This document shows, piece by piece, positions 1 to 7,928 of a stretch of 19,745 nt of DNA; positions within the stretch are counted from its first letter, which is position 1; each line of letters starts with the position of its first letter. Source of the DNA: Desulfobacterales bacterium (GTDB taxonomy: Bacteria; Desulfobacterota; Desulfobacteria; Desulfobacterales; C00003060); assembly GCA_030613145.1 (NCBI GenBank), contig JAUWMM010000003.1:1-19745 (forward strand), read 5' to 3'. The notes below the pieces were generated by a model. That model was not told the DNA's origin. It saw only the letters and a program-made list of their open reading frames with translations, and made no database searches. A program made the position numbers and the translations under genes.

Positions 1-272
1 CCTCCGGCTGATTGACGCCGATTCAGCCGTTCAGCCGTCGCAGCCAGTGCTTTGGCGAAGTCGGCTCGTAGCCAAGAAGGCTACTATGGCGAAGTCGGCG
101 ATTGCGGAAAAGGGCCATTTATGGATGGAAACTAGCTATACTTACACAAAGGACAGTCCGTAAAGGCATTTACAGGCATAAGGCTTGCATGGATTAAGTA
201 TCCCCGCACGGATGGAAGGGGATTCTATAGTTTTTACGAAAAACATTTTGGATTTCTACTATCGAATTGAAC
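1..272. other. gene-free left edge with short GC-rich repeats
   Basis: No convincing coding region is seen before the first membrane gene. The left part (about 1-115) is GC-rich and repetitive. The 12-mer GGCGAAGTCGGC occurs twice (54-65 and 88-99), and CAGCCGT recurs near 24-40. Between the two 12-mers lies a perfect 6-bp inverted repeat, GTAGCC (68-73) and GGCTAC (79-84), with a 5-nt loop. The right part (about 120-272) is AT-richer and would hold the promoter of the downstream gene, but I cannot pick clear -35 and -10 boxes. The repetitive part looks like a dispersed intergenic repeat rather than the end of a gene; that is an inference. Confidence 0.5.
54..99. repeat. short direct repeat flanking a 6-bp hairpin
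   Basis: The 12-mer GGCGAAGTCGGC is present at 54-65 and again at 88-99. Between them is the inverted repeat GTAGCC/GGCTAC (68-73 and 79-84). A direct repeat bracketing a small hairpin is typical of dispersed intergenic repeat units. Only one unit is visible here, so its copy number in the genome cannot be judged. Confidence 0.45.
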
Positions 273-2324
273 ATGCAGCCTCGTTCCTTTCAGCAGTATA
301 TCCCAGCGGCTTTGGCCATGTCGGTCTTTGCTGTTTATCTGAGCACCATCTGTCCCACTGTATACGTGGGAGACAGTGGAGAATTTACAGCCGCAGCATT
401 CTGCCTCGGAATTCCTCACAATAGCGGGTATCCCCTCTATAGCCTACTGGGAAAACTATTTTGCTTCATCCCTCTGGGCCATATCGGTTTCAGATTGAAC
501 CTGATGTCAACTTTCTTTGCTGTCCTCACTGTATGGCTTGTCTATTCCTTAATACTCAAGATCACTTCCTCTCAGGTATCGGCTTTTGTTGGGGCCTTTG
601 TTTTGGCCTTTACACCAATTCTTTGGTCTCAAACCGTATCTGCGGAAATCTACACCCTACACACCTTTTTTGTGGCATTGCTAATAAGGTTGTTGTGGTG
701 GTGGGATGAAAAGAGGACGTCTTGCCGCCTGGCTCTCTTTGTTTTTGCAACAGGAATCAGTTTCGGCAACCATATGCAAACGGTCATGTTGGCACCGGCA
801 GTACTTTTCATCATTCTATCCGGTGACTACAAAACACTGGTGAGCTTCAAAAATTTCTTTTTCCTTTCGGTTTTGTTTGTCTCTGCCCTCTTGCTTTACC
901 TGTATCTACCTATCCGCACCGAAGCCGGGGCTGCCATTCACTGGGGAGACCCAAATACTTTGAAACGATTTCTGGCCCATGTGACTGCGAGTGCCCATCG
1001 GGGAGGCTATGTATTGACGAAGGGGCCATTGGAGTATTTTTACCGAACCGGGGAAGCACTATACTCTATTGGGACTCAGTTCGGCGTGTTTCTTATATTT
1101 GCCCTCTTGGGTTGGCTCAAATCAGCATCGCTCCGCTGGCGAACATTTTTCGTTGCAGTAATCCTTTTTGATCTCATCTATACAGTATTCCTTAACATAA
1201 TCTCCCTCGAAATCACCCCTTTCGGCCTTCCGACCTGCATCGTGATGGCCATCCTTACAGGAATTGGAATAGCTCATATTCTGAAAGCAACCAGGCGCCA
1301 CGCCCTGATCGGCAAGATGGCCCACAAAACTATGAGGGGAGCTTTCTGTATACTGCCGGCCATCCTACTCACATTCAATTTGGGGCTCTGCAACCAGAGT
1401 CATAACTACACGGCCTACGAACATGCCCTTAATATTTTCAGAACTGTCAATAGCGGGAGTACTCTTTTCCTGGACGGAGACAATAATCTGTTCCCTGTTA
1501 CCTATGGTCGGATAGTCGAACGTATGCGCGAAGATGTGATCCTTTATGATCGTTATGATCTCTTCTTCAAGATGCCCTTTCCGGACAATCTCAACGACGT
1601 ATTTTGCGGCAGGTGGAAGGACCTAAAACCTATTGTTGAAAAAAACATTGTAGAAAAGGCACAGCATGGCGTCTTCTTGGCCGCATACAACCCGTTTACT
1701 TTCTCAATGCCCTATCGATACAGCCTATTGCCTTACGGCATTCTTTATCGGGTTTTTGAAGACAAAGAGTTTTACGATCAAAAAGAGGTAGAAGATATAT
1801 GGAACCATTACTCAACAGAAAGTCTCCAAGACAGTTTCGAGAGAGATATGATGACGCGGGAAGTCTCTGCCTATTTTCATTTCAGCCTCGGCAAATATCT
1901 TTTCATGCTCGGCCGGCCTGTTCAAGGTTTGCAACACATTGAGTCGGCCTCCCGGACAGGATATAATGACGCCATGATCCATTCCGACATAGGTGTCTTT
2001 CTCACAGATCAGGGACACTTTGAGGAAGCGCGGTTGGAGTTGGAAAAAGCCTTGATCCATCATGAAGATTTGACCGGGGTTTACAACAACTGGGGATATT
2101 ACTACTACAAGCTTCACGATTACAATAATGCAGCCATTTATTATGCTAAGGCCATCGAACTTGATCCTCAAAACTGCTCATATTATAACAACCTTGGTTT
2201 GACCCTTTGGGATGCCGGCAGAAAAGATGAGGCTGCTCTTGCCTTTCAAAAGTCCCTGGCAATCGATTCGAATCAACCCAAGGTTGAAAGCTTTCTGAAA
2301 AGATATGGAACAGATCAACAGTAA
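273..2324 (+). CDS. DUF2723 membrane protein (GT-C-like) with C-terminal TPR repeats
   Basis: This 683-residue protein has many membrane segments in residues 10-400, then a soluble C-terminal third. The N-terminus carries the DUF2723 (PF11028) signature: GDSGEF at 33-38 (D34 and E37 the likely catalytic acids of the first outer loop), followed by HNSGYPLY at 49-56. The family is related to protein O-mannosyltransferases and includes animal TMEM260. Residues about 530-675 contain TPR-like helical repeats, the last two the most canonical (YNNWGYYYYKLHDYNNAA; YYNNLGLTLWDAGRKDEA). By analogy with GT-C enzymes these probably face the periplasm. I chose the ATG at 273; a TTG two codons upstream (267) is in frame, and neither has a clear Shine-Dalgarno. 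The 3' end overlaps the next gene by 20 bp, which suggests translational coupling. Sugar and acceptor are unknown. Confidence 0.85.
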   Translation: MQPRSFQQYIPAALAMSVFAVYLSTICPTVYVGDSGEFTAAAFCLGIPHNSGYPLYSLLGKLFCFIPLGHIGFRLNLMSTFFAVLTVWLVYSLILKITSSQVSAFVGAFVLAFTPILWSQTVSAEIYTLHTFFVALLIRLLWWWDEKRTSCRLALFVFATGISFGNHMQTVMLAPAVLFIILSGDYKTLVSFKNFFFLSVLFVSALLLYLYLPIRTEAGAAIHWGDPNTLKRFLAHVTASAHRGGYVLTKGPLEYFYRTGEALYSIGTQFGVFLIFALLGWLKSASLRWRTFFVAVILFDLIYTVFLNIISLEITPFGLPTCIVMAILTGIGIAHILKATRRHALIGKMAHKTMRGAFCILPAILLTFNLGLCNQSHNYTAYEHALNIFRTVNSGSTLFLDGDNNLFPVTYGRIVERMREDVILYDRYDLFFKMPFPDNLNDVFCGRWKDLKPIVEKNIVEKAQHGVFLAAYNPFTFSMPYRYSLLPYGILYRVFEDKEFYDQKEVEDIWNHYSTESLQDSFERDMMTREVSAYFHFSLGKYLFMLGRPVQGLQHIESASRTGYNDAMIHSDIGVFLTDQGHFEEARLELEKALIHHEDLTGVYNNWGYYYYKLHDYNNAAIYYAKAIELDPQNCSYYNNLGLTLWDAGRKDEAALAFQKSLAIDSNQPKVESFLKRYGTDQQ

Positions 2325-3951
2325 ACAGCTCGGCATCTTGCGCTACGCGGTTACGATTGCACGCAGGCCGTCGTTTTGTGTGTTTGTTTTCTTCCTCGCA
2401 TTCTATTACTTCACAAATGCCGGAGGCTATAAGGTTGGTGACGAAACGTTTATAAGTATCGTAGCCAAGCAAATTGCAAGACATGGACAGATAGGGCTGA
2501 AGCTGACCAAACCTCCACACGAAGAAGCATGCGTTAAAGCATCGAACGGGCTCTATTATTCCAAATGGGGCCTTGGGCAGTCGTTGGTTGAGGTGCCGTC
2601 TCACTTTGTTCACCATCTGATCTGGAAGCCGCCTCCAATAAAAAACAGGCCCATTGACTGTGTCAATGCTCATCTCATCTCAGAGCTGATGTTGATTTTC
2701 CTTGTCCCTTCCACTGTTTCGGCCCTCGGCTGTGTACTGGTCTTTTTATTCGGTATACGTCTTGGCTTCTCGAAGCGGGTAGCCATAGTCCTAAGTTTGG
2801 TGTACGGCGTTGGAACAATGGTCTGGCCATATTCCAAATCGCTAATGTCTGACACCACACTTAACGTGGCTATATTGGGGAGCGTATATGCGGCGGTCAG
2901 CTATGTGTCAACTCGACACAGCAGATGGCTGGCAATTTCGGGAATGTGCTTAGGGTTCGCATTGGTTACAAAGGTAACTTCAGTTGTTATCCTTCCTTGC
3001 CTTGTGATTTATGTTTTGCTGACAATTCGATCCTCGCGTGCAACGCGTGATCTGCTCATCTGTTTTGTCCCACCATTTCTTGCGTTTTTCGGCTTACAAT
3101 TCTGGCACAATGCGATCCGTTACGGAAGCATATGGCAATTCGGCTATAATGCCGGGCGAGACGGTATGTTTGGATTTTGCACACCACTTTATGTCGGGCT
3201 TTGGGGATTATTGGCCAGCCCTGGAAAAAGCTTTTTCCTGTATGCACCTGTTACGCTCTTGGGCATAGTGTCGGCCAAAGAATTCTTCCATAAAAAAAGA
3301 CCGCAAGCTCTTTTGTTCCTGTGCGTTACACTCACATTTACCATCGTACACGCTTGCTGGTGGGCATGGGCGGGAGACTGGGCATGGGGGCCACGTTTTC
3401 TGCTTGTAATAACGCCCTATCTTATCCTGCCCACCGGTCTGTTTTTTGAAAAATGGACCAGCCGGCCTCGTCTTAATCGAATGTTGGCAAGCATGCTAAT
3501 CGTTTGCTCTGTTTTCGTTCAGATACTTGGGGTAGCTGTCCATCCCATTTCATTCATTGAGGCTCGTGAGCAAGTGGTCGCTCGTATTGTGGACAAGGAA
3601 CAACAGGACCCACGCAGTTATGCGTGGGCGTATAGCGAAAATGCATTCGTAAACTTTAGCCCTGTTTTCTCTCATATTACCGGAAATTGGTGGTTGCTCA
3701 AACACATGATCTTTTCCTACGACATTTGGTCTGACGTCCCATGGAAAGTCATGGGTGATTTCAAGCTGGCTCAACCAAAGTGGATGTATGGAAACCGGAC
3801 AGTCCCATTCTGGTGGCCGGTGGCATTTCCCGTGATCTCCCCACCATCGGGAACATGGGTTTATCCGCTTGCAGCGGCCAATCTTCTCATGGTGTTCTGG
3901 TGCGGCTTACGGCTGAAGCGTTTTTTACATGATCATGGCAAACAGTTTTAG
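2305..3951 (+). CDS. GT39/PMT-like polytopic glycosyltransferase
   Basis: The protein has 548 residues and about ten hydrophobic segments. After the first membrane segment (about 22-38) comes VGDE (44-47), whose D46-E47 pair matches the acidic motif in the first outer loop of ArnT/PMT-type GT-C enzymes. LYYSKWGLGQSL (83-94) follows, the position where such enzymes often have a substrate-binding Y/K/G-rich loop. A further landmark is GDWAWGPRF at 357-365; a G-PR(F/Y)L segment before a long hydrophobic helix is frequent in uncharacterised bacterial GT39-like proteins. The likely reaction is transfer of a sugar from a polyprenyl-phosphate carrier on the outer face of the membrane; donor and acceptor cannot be told. 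The start overlaps the preceding stop by 20 bp and there is no good alternative start nearby. Family-level assignment is fairly firm, exact specificity unknown. Confidence 0.75.
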   Translation: MEQINSKQLGILRYAVTIARRPSFCVFVFFLAFYYFTNAGGYKVGDETFISIVAKQIARHGQIGLKLTKPPHEEACVKASNGLYYSKWGLGQSLVEVPSHFVHHLIWKPPPIKNRPIDCVNAHLISELMLIFLVPSTVSALGCVLVFLFGIRLGFSKRVAIVLSLVYGVGTMVWPYSKSLMSDTTLNVAILGSVYAAVSYVSTRHSRWLAISGMCLGFALVTKVTSVVILPCLVIYVLLTIRSSRATRDLLICFVPPFLAFFGLQFWHNAIRYGSIWQFGYNAGRDGMFGFCTPLYVGLWGLLASPGKSFFLYAPVTLLGIVSAKEFFHKKRPQALLFLCVTLTFTIVHACWWAWAGDWAWGPRFLLVITPYLILPTGLFFEKWTSRPRLNRMLASMLIVCSVFVQILGVAVHPISFIEAREQVVARIVDKEQQDPRSYAWAYSENAFVNFSPVFSHITGNWWLLKHMIFSYDIWSDVPWKVMGDFKLAQPKWMYGNRTVPFWWPVAFPVISPPSGTWVYPLAAANLLMVFWCGLRLKRFLHDHGKQF

Positions 3952-4010
3952 CGTTTATCGGCGAAAAGACTCTTTTTCCCCTCTGGCACACATATAGTAT
4001 CTATTTGCTG

Positions 4011-6302
4011 ATGATAAAGAGAAAAAGCATTTTATCTGAACTCATTCCAATTATCCTCCTTATATCGTCGCTTTTAATCTTCTTCGGTAAAATCATACTT
4101 TCCGGGGAGCCGCTATTTGGTTCGGATTTTATTCTATGGTTTTACCCATGGAAAAGATCTATATATGAGTACGTGTGGTCAAACGGGGCGCTTCCATTCT
4201 GGAATCCTTATGTTTTTTCCGGTACCCCTCTCGTTGCCAATATTCAGGCATCCATGTTTTATCCGCTCAGTTTCCTTTTTTATATAATCCCCACCAAATA
4301 TGCCTACGGTTATACCATCATATTTCACTGTATGCTCGGCGCTATATTTATGTATGTTCTTGTCCGCTCTCTTTCTATCAATAAGGCAGGCAGTTTCCTT
4401 GCTGCCGTTATTTTTACATATAACGGATTTTTTACGGCTCACATGTATGCCGGACATCTAACCTTTGTCCAAAATTACGTCTGGATACCACTCATATTCT
4501 ATTTCCTATACAAGTTCCTTAATGCTTCTGACTTCAGATACGCCGTGCTTTCAGGTCTATTTCTCGGGATTCAAATCCTGGGCGGCTTTCCTCAAATTGC
4601 ATTTTACACAATCCTCGCTTTAATTCTTCTTGGCGCATACCATATCGGTACAAGGCTCAAACACGGTGAGAGGAGCAACATTTTCAGGCTTTCCGGCGGT
4701 ATGGTCATCATTGTCTCCATAGGCTTTGCCTTGGCAGCCGTGCAGCTCTTGCCCACCGGCGAATTTGCCCGGCTCTCGACTCGTTCCGGTGGAGTCACCT
4801 ACGAGTTTGCCACATCCGATTCCCTTGATCCTGTAAATTTTATGACATTCGTGATCCCCAACTTATTTGGTAATCCTGCAAATAACAGCTACTGGAAATC
4901 GACAGAATTTTGGCAGTTCTGGGAACTCTGTGCCTATGCGGGTATTGGGCCACTTCTGCTACTCGGCTTTATAAAAAGGCAAGATCAGACACGTCATGTC
5001 CGGTGCTTTTTTATCTTGCTCTTGCTGCTGTCTCTGTTTCTGTCTCTCGGGCGATATAACCCTTTTTACCGGTTTATATATCACTTGCCAGGCTTCAGTC
5101 ACTTTCGCATACCAGCACAAATAATCTACCTGTATGTCTTCTCTCTTTCTATCCTGGCCGGCATGGGATTGAAGGGTCTGAATCAACTCGAGTCTTATCC
5201 AACTCCATACAAGATAATGGCAAGTGTTTATTTCTTGTTTTTTGTCGTCCTGATAGGGGCTTTTTTCTTGTGGCCTTTTCATTTTTTCTACTATCTGTTC
5301 AAAATCACACGGCCTTCAGGATTGACTTCGGATGTGATGCCAAGGTTGCACGAATCAGTGCGACTCTCTATTTACACCGGCGCAGGTCTCTTTGCCCTTG
5401 TTGCAGCATTGATCCACTTGCGTCGTAAACGTAGACTCGGGCCAACCTCTTTCATTGTAGCACTCCTGTTGGTGATCACAGTAGACCTTTGGTCCTTTTC
5501 AAATTCTCTCGTTCGAACAACCAATTTGGGCTTATCTCAAGAAAAAAAGGACTCACTGCACTTTATGAAAACTGAGCAAGAATTGTGTCGTGTTGTCTCC
5601 ACTGGAAGTCTTTTTTACCCAAACGAGGGCCTATTATATGGCTATCAAGATATTCAGGGATATGACCCGCTAATATTAAAAAGATATCTTGCCTATCTCA
5701 ATAAGAGCCAGAACATGCCCACTGCCTCTGCGGCAGTAAATGTCCGGTACGTGAGAAGCCTGGACAACAATCTCATTCGAATGTTGAATGTGAAATACAG
5801 TCTTGTTGACCATGCAAAAGCCTTGAAGCTGGATGGCTACATGCCCAGGGCGTCAATAGTGCCTAAGGCAGTTATTGTTCCAGACAAAGAAATCTTAGAT
5901 TTTATGATGAATGATAATTTCGACCCCACAAGAACTGTTATATTAGAACCCGAATGCCGTCAGCTCATGCTGCCGGACGACAACGGAGACGATTTTGAAG
6001 GTTCCTGTCTGATTACGCATTATGATAATGAAGCCATTCGAATCAAGGCATCAGCCAATAAGGCAGGCTATCTTGTTTTAAGTGAAATATACTACCCGGG
6101 ATGGGAAGCTACAGTGGATGGGAAAAAGGTGCCGATTCTTCGCGGCAACTACCTGTTTCGCGTCGTCCCTCTGGACCGAGGAACCCACGAGGTCCAATTG
6201 AACTTTGTTTCCTGGCCTTTTCGTATAGGATTGATAGTATCTCTGTTGACCCTGGTCTGTTCTCTGTGGTTCATCCTATGGGAACTGAAAAAGGATAGGT
6301 GA
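4011..6302 (+). CDS. YfhO-family GT-C membrane protein (copy 1)
   Basis: This protein of 763 residues has around a dozen membrane segments and a C-terminal extracytoplasmic domain. YfhO (PF09586) hallmarks are visible: GSDF at 37-40 with D39 in the first outer loop, then LPFWNPYVFSGTP starting near residue 61, and an MFYP motif about 20 residues on. Near the C-terminus, SEIYYPGW (YYPGW at 694-698) and ILRGNYLFRVV form the family's terminal beta-rich domain, followed by a last membrane helix. In Firmicutes, YfhO acts with CsbB and GtcA in adding GlcNAc to lipoteichoic acid outside the cell; here the acceptor must differ and is unknown. I prefer the ATG at 4011; a TTG at 4005 is in frame, and no Shine-Dalgarno decides. 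It is paralogous to the minus-strand gene at 7929-10250. Confidence 0.88.
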   Translation: MIKRKSILSELIPIILLISSLLIFFGKIILSGEPLFGSDFILWFYPWKRSIYEYVWSNGALPFWNPYVFSGTPLVANIQASMFYPLSFLFYIIPTKYAYGYTIIFHCMLGAIFMYVLVRSLSINKAGSFLAAVIFTYNGFFTAHMYAGHLTFVQNYVWIPLIFYFLYKFLNASDFRYAVLSGLFLGIQILGGFPQIAFYTILALILLGAYHIGTRLKHGERSNIFRLSGGMVIIVSIGFALAAVQLLPTGEFARLSTRSGGVTYEFATSDSLDPVNFMTFVIPNLFGNPANNSYWKSTEFWQFWELCAYAGIGPLLLLGFIKRQDQTRHVRCFFILLLLLSLFLSLGRYNPFYRFIYHLPGFSHFRIPAQIIYLYVFSLSILAGMGLKGLNQLESYPTPYKIMASVYFLFFVVLIGAFFLWPFHFFYYLFKITRPSGLTSDVMPRLHESVRLSIYTGAGLFALVAALIHLRRKRRLGPTSFIVALLLVITVDLWSFSNSLVRTTNLGLSQEKKDSLHFMKTEQELCRVVSTGSLFYPNEGLLYGYQDIQGYDPLILKRYLAYLNKSQNMPTASAAVNVRYVRSLDNNLIRMLNVKYSLVDHAKALKLDGYMPRASIVPKAVIVPDKEILDFMMNDNFDPTRTVILEPECRQLMLPDDNGDDFEGSCLITHYDNEAIRIKASANKAGYLVLSEIYYPGWEATVDGKKVPILRGNYLFRVVPLDRGTHEVQLNFVSWPFRIGLIVSLLTLVCSLWFILWELKKDR

Positions 6303-6376
6303 TAGACATTACTGGGAGCATATCATAGACAGGTACCCGACAAGCTTGGTCAGGCAAACTTGAATTTGGAATAAGT

Positions 6377-7921
6377 ATGAAAGGTAAACATGTTAAGCCC
6401 TCATCTTTGAGTATCTCTCTCTTTTTTATAATCGGCTTGCTAGTCGTTGGAAATCTTATTCCTCTTTGGTCCTTTACCTATTTCCCCTCTCTCGATCATC
6501 CTTCTCATCTATTGCGACATAGCATTTTAGCTAATTACAACAATCCCCAATTTGACTATAACAGGACCTTCGTTATTCAACGTTTGCCTGTACCTAATAG
6601 CCTACCCGATTACGTTGTAGCACTTTTGGCTTGCTTTGTCCCTTTGGAGGTTGCCTCCAAGATATTCTATTCCGTGCTCTTTTTATTCTTACCATTATCG
6701 CTCCTCTACTATCTTCACGCCACTAGGCCAGAAAATTGTTACTTGGCCCTGTCAGGATGTCTCTTTTCTTACAATTTTTTTCTTCTCATCTTGGGTAACG
6801 AAAATTTTTGCTTTAGTATCCCGCTATTCTTTGTCACCTACGGGTATTGGTGGAGTCACAAAGACCGCCTTGGGGCGCGACAGTACATCATATTGAGTTT
6901 CCTTTGGTCGGCACTATATTTTTCTCATATATTGGGATTCGTGCTGTTGACACTCTCCATTTTCTTTACATCATTCTTCATGTCACGGAGTCTTCGCAAA
7001 TCCGCTATGATGGTCTCGCCTTCATCCCTTGGCATTCTCATGTATATATGGTGGAATTTCAAAAGGGGTGAATATTTTAATAATCCCATTATATGGAACT
7101 TACGTATAAGCGAGAAACTCGATTCGCTCCTCGAGGTCTTTTTCTTTGTTAAAAAAATAGGCTTCCCTTCCTACCTGCAACTCGGGATGCTTCTCTTTTT
7201 TTTAACTTATAGTCTGCTTTTCCTTTCAGCCATTGTTAAGGGAAAAGCAAAAACAACAATCAAGTGCCTTTTGTTTAATTTCTTATTATTGCTATTAGTG
7301 GTTCTCCTTCTACCAAAATGGTTCATACTGTTTGGCGGAGACCAGAGGACGCTAATCATTGCGCTGTTTTTTGGATTGCCTTTGCTTTTTGTACCCTCAA
7401 GGGTTGCTAGAGGCATCTTCACCACGTTTCTGGTTGTTCTTTCATTATATTACAATATGGTCATCTTTGGCTATTTTTCTGAGCAAAATCAAGCCCTGTC
7501 CGACTATAAGGCAGCCCTCGACAAGATCCCCCCATCGCAGAAACTCTTGCCACTAGTTCTTCCTCCATACACATATTTTCCTCCCTACCACAGATTTTTT
7601 GAATATTATCATTTGGAAAAAGGAGGCATCAATCCTTTTCACGCCATACAACCCATATTCTCAGTCGACTATGTAAAAAGGCCTCCTACTCGTGGCATCT
7701 ATCGTTTTTCTCCAAAAGACTTATCTCCCACCATCCTGAATTATTACGATTACATCCTTATAGTCGCGGACAAGCAGGACATACTAAGACAGGATCTCGG
7801 TCAGCTATGTCTGACTAACGGGTATAAGTTATTTTACGAACATAAGATTTACACTATATTTAATCGGCAAAAAGCCGACTTGAGGAATTCATCACAAAAA
7901 GTGAGTGATGACAAATTTTAA
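6377..7921 (+). CDS. unrecognised polytopic membrane protein, probable GT-C fold
   Basis: I do not recognise a named family. The 514-residue protein has a hydrophobic segment at about 12-32 followed by FPSLDHPSHLLRHS (36-49). An Asp-His pair with a further His in the first outer loop is the arrangement of many GT-C proteins (compare D-x-P-x-H motifs). About nine more hydrophobic segments reach residue 375. Residues about 385-514 are soluble and rich in Pro, Tyr and Phe (for example LPPYTYFPPYHRFF), as in the extracytoplasmic tails of GT-C enzymes. A GGA six bases before the ATG supports the start. The gene follows the first YfhO gene after 74 bp and ends 7 bp from the convergent second YfhO gene. 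It looks AT-richer than its neighbours by eye. The glycosyltransferase call is inferred from topology and motif position. Confidence 0.6.
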   Translation: MKGKHVKPSSLSISLFFIIGLLVVGNLIPLWSFTYFPSLDHPSHLLRHSILANYNNPQFDYNRTFVIQRLPVPNSLPDYVVALLACFVPLEVASKIFYSVLFLFLPLSLLYYLHATRPENCYLALSGCLFSYNFFLLILGNENFCFSIPLFFVTYGYWWSHKDRLGARQYIILSFLWSALYFSHILGFVLLTLSIFFTSFFMSRSLRKSAMMVSPSSLGILMYIWWNFKRGEYFNNPIIWNLRISEKLDSLLEVFFFVKKIGFPSYLQLGMLLFFLTYSLLFLSAIVKGKAKTTIKCLLFNFLLLLLVVLLLPKWFILFGGDQRTLIIALFFGLPLLFVPSRVARGIFTTFLVVLSLYYNMVIFGYFSEQNQALSDYKAALDKIPPSQKLLPLVLPPYTYFPPYHRFFEYYHLEKGGINPFHAIQPIFSVDYVKRPPTRGIYRFSPKDLSPTILNYYDYILIVADKQDILRQDLGQLCLTNGYKLFYEHKIYTIFNRQKADLRNSSQKVSDDKF

Positions 7922-7928
7922 AGATCTC

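Noticed and set aside
185..424. 79-codon open frame upstream of and overlapping the DUF2723 gene
   Set aside because: Most of it overlaps the DUF2723 signature region in another frame; no conserved feature.
2146..2673. 175-codon open frame on the minus strand
   Set aside because: It crosses the overlap of two well-supported plus-strand genes and shows no domain.
3972..3986. AAAAGA/TCTTTT inverted repeat between the second and third genes
   Set aside because: The loop would be a single base and the stem is all A/T but for one pair; not a credible terminator.
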